From assembly GCA_020832705.1 (NCBI GenBank), contig JAFIEE010000018.1, positions 1-34,726 of the forward strand: 34,726 nt of DNA. The letters run 5' to 3'. Positions 1 to 7,649 of this stretch are shown here, piece after piece (positions within the stretch are counted from its first letter, which is position 1; every line of letters begins with the position of its first letter). The translations under genes were made by a program, and so were the position numbers. The notes under the pieces are model-generated. The model worked only from the letters and a program-made list of their open reading frames with translations, did not search any database and had not been told where the DNA came from. This DNA is from Paracoccaceae bacterium (GTDB taxonomy: Bacteria; Pseudomonadota; Alphaproteobacteria; Rhodobacterales; Rhodobacteraceae).

Positions 1-75
<75 letters not shown>

Positions 76-201
76 GTGAACGCCCGTTGCGCCCGTCCCG
101 CCGACAGGCGCGCCGCGCCGCCGCGGTCGACGGGATTGCGCGCATCGACCGTGGCCGCCCCGGACCGGACCGGCGCGGGGCGCGACCGGCGCGCGACCGG
201 C
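76..201. other. Gene-free stretch downstream of the cyclodeaminase gene
   Basis: Very GC-rich sequence between the edge artefact and the stop codon of the cyclodeaminase. Short direct repeats related to CGCCGGTC occur near 170-200. I see no T-tract terminator and no convincing reading frame. Confidence 0.4.
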
Positions 202-1203
202 TCAGGCGAAGCGCAGTTCGGTTCCCAGACCGCGCGCGCGGGCCTTTTCCAGCATCGCATGGCCAAGGGCGATGTCGCTGAGTGACAGGCCACGGTGCCA
301 GAACAGGATCGTTTCCGCATCGGATTCCCGCCCGGGCTTGCGCCCCACAACGATCTCGCACAGTTCGGCATGCAGCGTCTCGGCCGACAGCTTGCCGGTT
401 TCCACATGGCGGCGCAGCGATCCGAAGGGGCCGCCCTTGCACTGGCCCCAGTCGTCGACAACCATCTTGTCCATGATATCGGTGAGCGAAAGTTCCACCG
501 CACTCATCGTGCCATAAGGGACCACGAAGGCCGCGGGCTTGATCCATTCGGTCAGAAGCATCGGTTGCGGTTCCGGCAGGCGCGAGGCTTCGACCACGAT
601 ATCCGCGCCCTCGACGCAGCTTTGCCAGTCCTCGGTCACGCGGACGGGTTTGCCCAGGTCTCCGGACAGCTTTTGCGCAAAGCTTTCGCGGCTTTCGGGG
701 CGCCGCGAATGCACGCGGATTTCGTCGAAGTCGAACAGCCGGTCCAGCAGCCGGACATTCCAGTATGCCGTGCCCCGCGCGCCGATATGGCCCAACACCT
801 TGCTGTCCTTGCGCGCCAGATGCTTGGCGCCAAGGGCGGTGACCGCGCCGGTGCGCATTTCGGTGATCGCGGTGGCGTCGATGATCGCCTGCGGCATGCC
901 CGTGCGCGGGTCGAACAGGTTGAGCAGCGCCATTTCCGATGGCAGCCCTTGCTTGTAGTTGTCCACGAAGTCGCCGACGATCTTGACGCCCGCATGGTTC
1001 ATCGGCGCGATATAGCCGCGCAACACGTTGAAGTGGCCGTTGAAGGACGGATCGGGCATCAGGTGGACGCGCGGTTCGATCACCGACTGCCCCATGCCCT
1101 GCGCGTGCAGGCCCGCCTCGACCGCCGCAAGGATTTCGTCATCGGTCATTTCCAGCGCATCGACATCAAGGCCGTTGATGTAGGTCATGTAGATCGGGTT
1201 CAT
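202..1203 (-). CDS. Ornithine cyclodeaminase / mu-crystallin family protein
   Basis: 333 aa, the usual length for the OCD/mu-crystallin family, which are NAD(P)-dependent enzymes acting on amino or imino acids (ornithine or lysine cyclodeaminases, alanine dehydrogenases, ketimine reductases). The N-terminal half carries the substrate-side lysine in AGVKIV and the run ATAITEMRTGAVTAL. A Rossmann segment follows (VLGHIGARGTAYWNVR), with the family's typical C-terminal block GLSLSDIALGHAM. The glycine motif is GHIGARG rather than the common GAGxQA form. The start ATG overlaps the stop of the lyase gene (ATGA at 1203-1200), with an AGAGGA ribosome site inside the lyase end, so the two are translationally coupled. 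The family is secure; the substrate cannot be read from sequence. Coupling to the lyase suggests consecutive steps on the same amino acid. Confidence 0.88.
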   Translation of the reverse strand: MNPIYMTYINGLDVDALEMTDDEILAAVEAGLHAQGMGQSVIEPRVHLMPDPSFNGHFNVLRGYIAPMNHAGVKIVGDFVDNYKQGLPSEMALLNLFDPRTGMPQAIIDATAITEMRTGAVTALGAKHLARKDSKVLGHIGARGTAYWNVRLLDRLFDFDEIRVHSRRPESRESFAQKLSGDLGKPVRVTEDWQSCVEGADIVVEASRLPEPQPMLLTEWIKPAAFVVPYGTMSAVELSLTDIMDKMVVDDWGQCKGGPFGSLRRHVETGKLSAETLHAELCEIVVGRKPGRESDAETILFWHRGLSLSDIALGHAMLEKARARGLGTELRFA

Positions 1204-2789
1204 GGTGATCCTCTTTCGGGCAAGGTTTCATGGTCGGGTGGGGCAGGCGCCGCGTGGCGCTGCCCAAGCGGTCCGCCGGGCGGGGGGGCGTCCGGCACGA
1301 TGGCATCGACCAGCCCGGCAAGGCGGCCAACCTCGGGTCCGAAGGGGCGGTCGCCGCCATAGGCCGGGATATGGGCCCGGATGTCGCGGTGCACGGTCGC
1401 AAGCGCGGGACCGGGCGCGCCGCCGCCTTGCGCCTGCCGCTGGTCCAGCGCCACCAGGGCGGTGTAAAGCTCATAGCACAGCATCCGGTGGGTCAGGCGG
1501 TCCAGCGTCGTCAGGCGATCCAGCGCCGGAAGCGCCATGGTCATCATGTCTTCCTGCCCGAACGAGGTTTCGCCGTGCATCAGCGATGGCGGAACCGACA
1601 GGCTGCGCACCTGCGCGCCCAGTCCGAGCGCGGCCTTGTGCAGCGCCACAAGCCCGGCATCCAGCCCAGGTTTGCTTGCAAGCTGCGGCGACAGTCCGGT
1701 GAAGCGCGCATCCAGGACCCGGTGCAGGCGCCGTTCCGACAGTTGCGCAACCTGTGCGATGGCCAGCGCCATCGCCTCGGTCCGGGCGGTCAGTTCGGCG
1801 CAGTGGAAATTGCCGCTGTGCACCAGCGCGCCGAACACGGGCGAGCCTGGGTCCGGCAGGAACACGGGGTTGTCGCTGACCGTGCGCCATTCGTCCACAA
1901 CCGCCTTGGCCAGCGCGTCCAGCGCGGCCTGGGCCATGCCGTGGACCTGCGGCACCACGCGCAGCGACACCGGCGGCTGGCGGTCGCCGCGCTGCACGCC
2001 GGACCCGTCCAGCCAGTGCCGCAGCCCCGCCGCCGCCTGCGCAAGGCCCGCATCCGGGCGCAGCCGGGCCACATCCGCGCCCCAGCTTTCCTGCGACGCA
2101 CCAAGACCTTCCAGCGTTGCCGCCGCGGTCAGCGTGGCCAGCGCCAGCGTCCGGTTCAGCGCGCCCACCACGTCATGCGCCATGGCTGATGCCGCGGCGA
2201 CGCCGTTGATCAGTGCAAGCCCTTCCTTGGGCTGCGGCGCATAGGGGGACAGCCCGCGGGCCCGGAACCAGTCGGCTGCGGGGATCGGGGCGCCGCCGTC
2301 GCCATGCACCAGCCCCTCGCCCACCAGCACCTGCCCGACATGGGACAGGGGGATGATCTCGCCGGCCATCCCATGGCCCTGGGAGGGGATCACCGGGGAC
2401 AGCCCGTCATTCAGCCGCGCGGCCATGAAGCGGCAAAGCTCGGGCGTGACGGCGCTGTATCCCTTCAGGAACTGGGCCAGCCGGATCAGCAGCGCCCCGC
2501 GCCCGATGCTGGCCGGATAGGCGGGGCCAGAGGCCACGGCCCGCGCCAGCAGCACATGGCGCGGCATGGCGGCCATCTCGGCGGCGCCGAGGTCCTGTCC
2601 CGCCAGCGCGCCCAGCCCGGTGTTCACCCCATAGCAGACAACGCCGGTTTCCAGATGCCGCAGGAACAGCGCCCGCGAGTCTGCCACCCGCGCCAGGGCC
2701 TCGGCGCTCAGATCGACCTTGCGCCCCCCCCTGACCACGTCGTCATAGGCCTGCGGTGTCAGGTCGGCAGGCAGGTTCAGAAGGATCAT
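1200..2789 (-). CDS. Aromatic amino acid ammonia-lyase superfamily protein lacking the MIO triad
   Basis: 529 aa, HAL/PAL fold, all-alpha tetramer in known relatives. The start is ATG 2789, chosen because GAGG lies 7 nt upstream; an ATG 30 nt further up lacks such a site. Conserved core: Tyr53 in YGVNTG, Asn195 in EGLALINGV, Arg277 in VSLR, SGNFHCAE near 325-332, and Glu413 in GQED. In canonical members an Ala-Ser-Gly triad cyclises to the MIO electrophile, inside GSVGASGDLAPL. Here the aligned stretch is GHGMAGEIIPLSH: Met141-Ala142-Gly143, with one residue deleted and no serine. The Tyr that normally precedes SLR (Tyr280 in HAL) is Val274. MIO chemistry is therefore not expected. A MIO-less relative, ergothionase, is known and eliminates trimethylamine. 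This could be such a lyase or a non-lyase. The family is firm; the reaction is unknown. Confidence 0.85.
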   Translation of the reverse strand: MILLNLPADLTPQAYDDVVRGGRKVDLSAEALARVADSRALFLRHLETGVVCYGVNTGLGALAGQDLGAAEMAAMPRHVLLARAVASGPAYPASIGRGALLIRLAQFLKGYSAVTPELCRFMAARLNDGLSPVIPSQGHGMAGEIIPLSHVGQVLVGEGLVHGDGGAPIPAADWFRARGLSPYAPQPKEGLALINGVAAASAMAHDVVGALNRTLALATLTAAATLEGLGASQESWGADVARLRPDAGLAQAAAGLRHWLDGSGVQRGDRQPPVSLRVVPQVHGMAQAALDALAKAVVDEWRTVSDNPVFLPDPGSPVFGALVHSGNFHCAELTARTEAMALAIAQVAQLSERRLHRVLDARFTGLSPQLASKPGLDAGLVALHKAALGLGAQVRSLSVPPSLMHGETSFGQEDMMTMALPALDRLTTLDRLTHRMLCYELYTALVALDQRQAQGGGAPGPALATVHRDIRAHIPAYGGDRPFGPEVGRLAGLVDAIVPDAPPPGGPLGQRHAAPAPPDHETLPERGSP

Positions 2790-3104
2790 GGCATTGCCTC
2801 GGCAGCGAGGGGGCTGCACCGCCGGGTCAATGTCGCCATCGTGCGCTCCATGTCATCCTTGCGCTGGGTCGCGAGGGCGGGTCCTTCAGCATCTGCCTGC
2901 CGCGATGGAGTCCCCGGTCACGGGTCCGGTTTTCGGGCAGTTGCGGTGCGTGCCCTGCGTGGGCTCATCTTCTCCAGCCACATTGCAGGAGCCGGAGTCT
3001 GCACGCAAGCAGTTTTTTGTGCAGACATATTATGCGCCGGATGCTCTGGACAGTGATGCCGGGCGGTGACGGTCATCTGCGCCACGCCGCGGCCACCCGG
3101 AGGA
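2790..3104. other. Intergenic region upstream of the lyase gene
   Basis: A 315-bp gap between the phage-like module and the lyase gene. It holds an 8-bp inverted repeat (2997-3026) with a good minus-strand -10-like hexamer beside it (listed separately). A 21-codon minus-strand reading frame (2851-2786) ends in an ATGA overlap with the lyase start, but it is too short and featureless to call. Confidence 0.5.
2997..3034 (-). promoter_or_regulatory. Candidate promoter and operator of the lyase-cyclodeaminase unit
   Basis: Perfect 8-bp inverted repeat GTCTGCAC (2997-3004) / GTGCAGAC (3019-3026) with a 14-nt spacer containing a T6/A6 run. Read on the minus strand, CATAAT (3034-3029, five of six matches to TATAAT) lies just upstream, so transcription would begin inside the repeat. 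No strong -35 was seen, which is common for activator- or repressor-controlled promoters. It is about 210 nt upstream of the lyase start. It may be an operator or a 5' leader hairpin; the sequence alone does not decide. Confidence 0.4.
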
Positions 3105-3458
3105 TCAGGACTGCAGCGGGAAGGCGGCCAGACCTTGCGCCACCAGCACCGCATCCAGATGCGCGCGCCCCCACAGGACCGGCGGCGGGTCATCGCCCTC
3201 ATGGGTCGGGTCCGGCGAGAAATCCACGATCAGCGCGTTGATGACCGGCTGAAACGCCGGATCGGGCAACGGGTCCAGCCCCTTCACCCAGCGCACGAAT
3301 TGCTCCGACACATCGGCCCGTGCGGCGTAATGCGTGACGGCATCGCTATCGCCCAGCGGGATGGTGTAGGACACCGGCCCCCAGCCCATTGCCGCGCCCA
3401 CGGCATCGGCGGCGGATTTCGTGGCGGCGGGGACGATCAGAACGGCGGAATAGGTCAT
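3105..3458 (-). CDS. Small phage/GTA-module protein of unknown function
   Basis: 117 aa, beginning MTYSAVLIVPAATKSAAD. It has no signal peptide, no membrane segment and no motif I recognise. A Pro/Asp-rich stretch lies in the second half (PDPTHEGDDPPPVLWG). The start overlaps the stop of the spike/fibre gene by ATGA (3458-3455), so it is the third gene of the phage-like module. The small size and position after a fibre gene would fit a fibre chaperone or accessory structural protein, but that is inference from context only. Confidence 0.6.
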   Translation of the reverse strand: MTYSAVLIVPAATKSAADAVGAAMGWGPVSYTIPLGDSDAVTHYAARADVSEQFVRWVKGLDPLPDPAFQPVINALIVDFSPDPTHEGDDPPPVLWGRAHLDAVLVAQGLAAFPLQS

Positions 3459-4606
3459 TCGATGCTCTCCAGCAGATCGCCCGCACCACGGGCCTTGTGA
3501 TACTTGACCAGCCGCGACACCTCGGCCCCGCTCAGCGTCCGGTCCACTGCCGTCCAGCCGACGATATCGCCCAGCGCGGCCAGCAGCCCCGCAGGTCCAT
3601 CCGTGATGGTCGTCGGACCGATATCCAGCGACCCCGCAGGCGCAATCGTCACGCCGCGCTCGATCCAGCTACCCTGCCGCCCGAACAGCATCACGTCGAA
3701 GGTGCCGCCATCGGGGAAGGCGGTGGGCAGCACATCGTCGGACAGGTCGAAGCGGATGAAGGCGGGTGACGGGAAACCGTCCTCGGTCACGTCAAGCGCG
3801 TTACCGACACGCTGGTAGGGGGTTGGTGCCTCGGCCCGCTCGAACTGCGGTCTGCGCACACGGACCTTTTCGGTGCCGTCAGCGGTCCAGTTCTGATTGC
3901 CGCTGGCGAACGCAAAGTTCCCATCCAGCATTATCAAACGCCTGCGCCGACGAAAGTCGTTGTCCCCGCCCTGCATACTGATCCGATACCAACCATCCGG
4001 CAGGAGCGTCATGGTCGTGACAACGCCCGACGACTCATAGACGACCTCACCAGTCTCAAGGTTGAATGTCGCCCCTGACTGATTACCGGACGAAGGCGAA
4101 CCGCCTACGCCCAACAGGGTCACACGCGGCCAGTTGACGTATTGAACCTCGACGCTCCAGCAAGCGTCTTCGGGATCGTCCGGGAAGGTCGGTTCGGACG
4201 CTTGGAGCCGCTTGGAACCCTCACCGGCGTTAGCGGTCAACTCGAACTCCCCGTTCCCGAGGTCGGAAATCGTGGTGCCGATCTTTTCCCACCATGCGTT
4301 ATCCAGCGCCTCGGTGTATTGCAGCATGTTGCGCCGACCCGCCACCGGCACCCGCCCCAACAGAGGCCGCAAGCCAGCACTGGCCTGCACCGTGTCAAGC
4401 CCGTTCGGGCTCTGATCATTTACCCGTGCGACGGATTGCCCGAGAAGGGCAGGTGTCGCTGCGGCTGAATCTGCGAAAACCGCTGCGAGCTGTGCCGCAG
4501 ACCAGTAGAAACCGCTTGTCCCGGTCGCGAACAGGTTGCGCGGACTGAACCCCGCGCCGACGCTCAGGGGACGCGATGTCACCGAGAGATCCGTGACAAT
4601 CTTCAT
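3455..4606 (-). CDS. Phage or GTA head-spike / fibre-like protein
   Basis: 383 aa. The first 120 residues follow a layout common in phage structural fibre proteins: PRNLFATGTSGFYW, a block ending VFADSAAATPALLGQSV, then NDQSPNGLDTVQ, ARPL-like text, and RRNMLQYTEALDNAWWEK. The middle is a beta-rich region resembling a carbohydrate-binding or LamG-like fold, ending in a second beta-rich domain (SFDV/TFDVMLFGRQGSW). In Rhodobacter capsulatus the gene next to the Rcc01079-type spike base encodes the other head-spike protein that binds capsule, so a receptor-binding spike role is likely. The gene overlaps both neighbours by ATGA. Part of it (about 3900-4250) is visibly poorer in G+C than the flanking catabolic genes, consistent with a different origin. 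Confidence 0.65.
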   Translation of the reverse strand: MKIVTDLSVTSRPLSVGAGFSPRNLFATGTSGFYWSAAQLAAVFADSAAATPALLGQSVARVNDQSPNGLDTVQASAGLRPLLGRVPVAGRRNMLQYTEALDNAWWEKIGTTISDLGNGEFELTANAGEGSKRLQASEPTFPDDPEDACWSVEVQYVNWPRVTLLGVGGSPSSGNQSGATFNLETGEVVYESSGVVTTMTLLPDGWYRISMQGGDNDFRRRRRLIMLDGNFAFASGNQNWTADGTEKVRVRRPQFERAEAPTPYQRVGNALDVTEDGFPSPAFIRFDLSDDVLPTAFPDGGTFDVMLFGRQGSWIERGVTIAPAGSLDIGPTTITDGPAGLLAALGDIVGWTAVDRTLSGAEVSRLVKYHKARGAGDLLESIE

Positions 4607-4869
4607 CCCAGCACCAGTGCGTGAATCCCCGTCGCCGTGGTCCCGCTTGCATCGACCTTGCGCACGCCAACGGGCAGGATGGTGAAATCCGGCAATGCGA
4701 CCTGCCGGGTGTGGCCGGAGGCGATCACGAAGGACACCGTGCCGCCCGTTTCGACATAGAGCGCGATTGCCATCACAGGCAAGTCATCGGTATCGCTGGG
4801 CGTTACCGACCGGATATCGGTTGCGGGGCCCTGCAACGAGGCGGCGCGATTGGCGAACGGATTGATCAT
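4603..4869 (-). CDS. Spike base protein, Rcc01079 (RcGTA head spike) type
   Basis: 88 aa. It begins MINPFANRAASLQGPATD, then has ITPSD-like SVTPSDTDDLP, the segment AIALYVETGGTVSFV, and ends with LPVGVRKVDASGTTATGIHALV. This matches my memory of the small spike-base family typified by R. capsulatus Rcc01079, a component of the RcGTA head spikes. The length and the order of conserved blocks fit. It is the first gene of a three-gene minus-strand module with ATGA overlaps. A weak ribosome site (GGGACTTCGCCG) precedes the ATG. It could instead belong to a related prophage, since the same family occurs in tailed phages. The assignment is by recall, not by search. Confidence 0.7.
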   Translation of the reverse strand: MINPFANRAASLQGPATDIRSVTPSDTDDLPVMAIALYVETGGTVSFVIASGHTRQVALPDFTILPVGVRKVDASGTTATGIHALVLG

Positions 4870-5046
4870 CGGCGAAGTCCCTTGCTGTTTCCGGCTCGTC
4901 CGGGGGGCAGGTCACGCACGTTGCCTTGACCGGCGAATGCCGGGAGGCCGGGACCATCCCCGAAGAGGCCGCGAGCATCCGGGAGCGAGGCGTCAACGGC
5001 GCCCGGCGCAATGCAGCGGACACCTGCGCGGCGGCACTCTTCCGGA
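4866..5046 (-). pseudogene. Possible C-terminal remnant of an upstream phage-module gene
   Basis: The 177-bp gap between the amidohydrolase stop and the spike-base start is open in one minus-strand frame. It would encode about 59 residues, including SLPDARGLFGDGPGLPAF, and its TGA overlaps the spike-base ATG (ATGA at 4869-4866), exactly as the genes of the module overlap each other. The frame runs back into the amidohydrolase, where it is only a shadow. It may be the 3' end of a gene cut off when the module joined the catabolic operon. I do not recognise the residues, and it may be non-coding. Confidence 0.3.
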
Positions 5047-6285
5047 TCAGGACTGTCGGCGGTCGCGCGCCAGTCGCCCGCTCTTGACGACAAGGAGAAT
5101 GTTGCGAAGCGGTTCGTCGAAAACTGCGAGATCCGTCATCGGATCCCCGGCCAGCAGGATCATGTCGGCATAGGCGCCGGGCGTGATCTGTCCCAGTTGC
5201 CCCTGCATCTGCACGATTTCCGCATTGACCGACGTGGCCGAGCGCAGGACATCGACCGGCTTCTGGACCTGACCACGCAGCACCAGTTCGCGGTTCTGCT
5301 TCTGCAGGAACGCATCGCCGTGCAGGTCGCAACCCAGCCCCAGCCGCACCCCCGCTGCGGCGCAGGCCTCGACCGCTTCCAGCGTGCGGCGGTTGACGGC
5401 GCGGATCTTCTCGGCAGAGCTTGCGGGCAGGCCAAGCTCTGCGGCATGCGCGCCGATCAGTTCACCCGCCGACAGCGTGGGCACGACGAAGGCGCCCGCC
5501 GCGGCGATCATGGCGGCGGTATCGGCAGTGATCAGGCTGCCGTGCTCGATGGTCCGCACACCCAGTTCGACGCAGCGCCGCGCGCCTTCGTCGGTATGGC
5601 AGTGGGCCATCACATAAGAGCCCCGGCGCGCGGCTTCCTCGACCGCGACGGTGATTTCGGCGTCGGTGAAATGCGGCATGTCGATCGGGGCGAGATCGGT
5701 CGAGACACCGCCCGACAGGAAAATCTTGATCTGCGTGGCGCCCTGGCGGAATTCCTCACGGACGGCCTTGCGCATCTCGTCCGGGCCATCGACAGCGCGG
5801 GTGATCACCCCCGCATATGCCCCGCAGCCGCAGGGTTCGATGGCCCCGCGCCGCCGCATGTCGCCGTGCCCGCCGGTCTGCGTCAGCGCCTTGCCCGGAT
5901 AAAAGAAGCGCGGCCCGTCGATCAGCCCGGCATCGAGCGCCATCTTCAGCCCGACATCGCCGCCCCCCGCATCGCGGATGGTGGTATAGCCGCGATCCAG
6001 CGCGCCGGTGAGCAGTCGGCCGGCATGCGCGGCCAGCAGCGCCGGATGCATCCGGTCCGTGCCGTAGAAATCATAGCTTGGCGTGTTGGCGTGGTAATGC
6101 GCGTCGATCAGGCCGGGCATCAGGAAATGTCCGGCACAGTCAATCCGCCGGGCGTCGCCCGTCCACGTCAGGTTCGCGCCGACCTCGCGGATGCGGTTGC
6201 CTTCGACGATGACGCTGGCATTTTCGATCACGGCTTCGTTCAGGCCATCAAAGAGCCGCGCCGAATGGAAGATGCTGATGCTCAT
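5047..6285 (-). CDS. Metal-dependent amidohydrolase (imidazolonepropionase / Xaa-Pro dipeptidase-like)
   Basis: 412 aa from ATG 6285 (MSISIFHSARLFDG), which overlaps the stop of the M20 gene by ATGA; longer in-frame extensions are not supported. Amidohydrolase superfamily, binuclear type: HxH metal ligands His63-Tyr-His65 (DAHYH), a probable carboxylated lysine Lys187 (QIKIFLSGG), His228/His230 (AHCHTDEG), His248 (TIEHGS) and Asp320 (GLGCDLHGD). An N-terminal beta-sandwich and its C-terminal return (ITPGAYADMILLAGDP) frame the barrel. Relatives hydrolyse cyclic amides, proline dipeptides or N-acyl amino acids. In this operon it probably handles a ring-opened or N-blocked amino acid made by HyuA/HyuB. 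The superfamily is firm; the substrate is open. Confidence 0.88.
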   Translation of the reverse strand: MSISIFHSARLFDGLNEAVIENASVIVEGNRIREVGANLTWTGDARRIDCAGHFLMPGLIDAHYHANTPSYDFYGTDRMHPALLAAHAGRLLTGALDRGYTTIRDAGGGDVGLKMALDAGLIDGPRFFYPGKALTQTGGHGDMRRRGAIEPCGCGAYAGVITRAVDGPDEMRKAVREEFRQGATQIKIFLSGGVSTDLAPIDMPHFTDAEITVAVEEAARRGSYVMAHCHTDEGARRCVELGVRTIEHGSLITADTAAMIAAAGAFVVPTLSAGELIGAHAAELGLPASSAEKIRAVNRRTLEAVEACAAAGVRLGLGCDLHGDAFLQKQNRELVLRGQVQKPVDVLRSATSVNAEIVQMQGQLGQITPGAYADMILLAGDPMTDLAVFDEPLRNILLVVKSGRLARDRRQS

Positions 6286-7649
6286 TCCGTGGTCCTCAAT
6301 CCGCCGAGGCGGTCCAGCAGCGCCGCGCCGGTGCGGATCCCGGCGTGGAAAAGCGCAAGGTCGAGGTTCTCGTTCGGTGCATGGTTGGCTTCGTCGGCAT
6401 TGGCATAGGGGGTGACGAAGGCGGGAACGCCAAGGATCCTGGTGAAGACATAGTCCGGCAGGCTGCCGCCGGCCGAAGGCACCAGATAGGGATCCACCCC
6501 GCGCGCGGTGCGGATCGCGTCCACGATCGGCGCGGTATAGGGCGAATCGATCGGGGTGCGCGACGGCAGCATCCCGCCGCGCCCGATGACCTCGACCTCG
6601 GGCGCGTGGCGGGCGACATGGGCGCGCACGCAATCAAGCGCCTGTTCGGGGGTCATGTCGGGCACCAGCCGGATGTCGCATTTCGCCATCGCCGCGCAGG
6701 GCAGAACGGTCTTGGTGCCCGGCCCGTCATAGCCACCGTGCAGCCCGTTGATGGTCAACGTAGGGTGGAACATCAGCCGGTCGTGAAACGGCCGGTCGGC
6801 GGGCGCGTCAAGCCGCGCAAGACCCATCTCTTCCAGGTAGCCGGGCACATCGACGGGCAGCGCCTCGGCGGCGGCGCGCTCGGCCGGGCCGGGCGGGACA
6901 ATGGGGGCGTGCAGCCCCTCGATGGTGAGGCGCCCGTCGGGGGACTTCATGGTGGTGAGCAGATGCACCAGCGTCCAGATCGCGTTCGGCATGGTGCCGC
7001 CGTGATTGCCCGAATGCGCATCGGTCCGACCGGTGCGCACCACCAGATCGAAGCCGACCATGCCCCGCACGCCGAAGGTCACCAGCGGGCGGCCCGAGGG
7101 ATGCAGCGGCCCGTCCGCAGTCACCACCAGATCGGCGCGCAACCGGTCGGCATGATCGCGCACGAAATCGGCAATGCGCGGGCTGCCGATCTCTTCCTCG
7201 CCCTCCAGCAGGACGATGACGTTGCAGGGCAGTTTGCCGTGCACGGCCAGATGCGCCTCGATCGCCAGCAGTTGCGCGAAATGCTGGCCCTTGTTGTCGC
7301 CGGCGCCACGGGCATAGATGCGCCCGTTGCGCACCGTCGGCTCGAACGGCGGGCTTTCCCAGGCGTCCAGCGGATCGGGGGGCTGCACGTCATAGTGGCC
7401 ATAGAGCAGCACGGTCGGCGCGCCGGGGACGTCCGACCGGCGGCCAAGCACCATCGGATGACCGGCGGTCGGCACCGCCTCGGCTTCCATCCCCAGGGTC
7501 CGGAGCTGTTCGACCAGCAGCGCCGCGACCGCACCGATACCGATGTCATGGGCGCTGATGCTGGGGTGCTTCAGATACTCTGACAGCCGCGCGACATGGG
7601 CTTCGCGGTGCGCGTCGATATGGGCGAAAACCGGATCGAGTGCGTTCAT
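6282..7649 (-). CDS. M20-family metallopeptidase (dipeptidase / N-carbamoylase-like)
   Basis: 455 aa, typical of M20 dipeptidase-like enzymes of the CNDP/DapE/ArgE group. The di-zinc site is intact: His85 and Asp87 (LLYGHYDVQ), bridging Asp118 (ARGAGDNKGQ), the catalytic/ligand glutamates near 151-152 (LEGEEEIGSP), an Asp in VVTADGPL, and a C-terminal His in EANHAPNENL. The lid/dimerisation domain includes RTDAHSGNHGG, with the His that reaches across the dimer in this family. The start ATG overlaps the HyuA stop (ATGA at 7649-7646), and its own stop overlaps the amidohydrolase start. It probably removes an amino acid from a short peptide or N-carbamoyl/N-acyl product. A cytosolic location is expected, as no signal peptide is seen. 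Confidence 0.9.
   Translation of the reverse strand: MNALDPVFAHIDAHREAHVARLSEYLKHPSISAHDIGIGAVAALLVEQLRTLGMEAEAVPTAGHPMVLGRRSDVPGAPTVLLYGHYDVQPPDPLDAWESPPFEPTVRNGRIYARGAGDNKGQHFAQLLAIEAHLAVHGKLPCNVIVLLEGEEEIGSPRIADFVRDHADRLRADLVVTADGPLHPSGRPLVTFGVRGMVGFDLVVRTGRTDAHSGNHGGTMPNAIWTLVHLLTTMKSPDGRLTIEGLHAPIVPPGPAERAAAEALPVDVPGYLEEMGLARLDAPADRPFHDRLMFHPTLTINGLHGGYDGPGTKTVLPCAAMAKCDIRLVPDMTPEQALDCVRAHVARHAPEVEVIGRGGMLPSRTPIDSPYTAPIVDAIRTARGVDPYLVPSAGGSLPDYVFTRILGVPAFVTPYANADEANHAPNENLDLALFHAGIRTGAALLDRLGGLRTTE

Noticed and set aside
295-1362. Long plus-strand frame opposite the cyclodeaminase gene
   Set aside because: High-GC shadow on the antisense strand of a clear OCD-family gene; composition is Arg/His/Gly-rich with no domain.
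2786-2851. 21-codon minus-strand frame ending in an ATGA overlap with the lyase start
   Set aside because: Too short, no recognisable residues, and only a marginal ribosome site; overlap by chance is likely in this GC-rich sequence.
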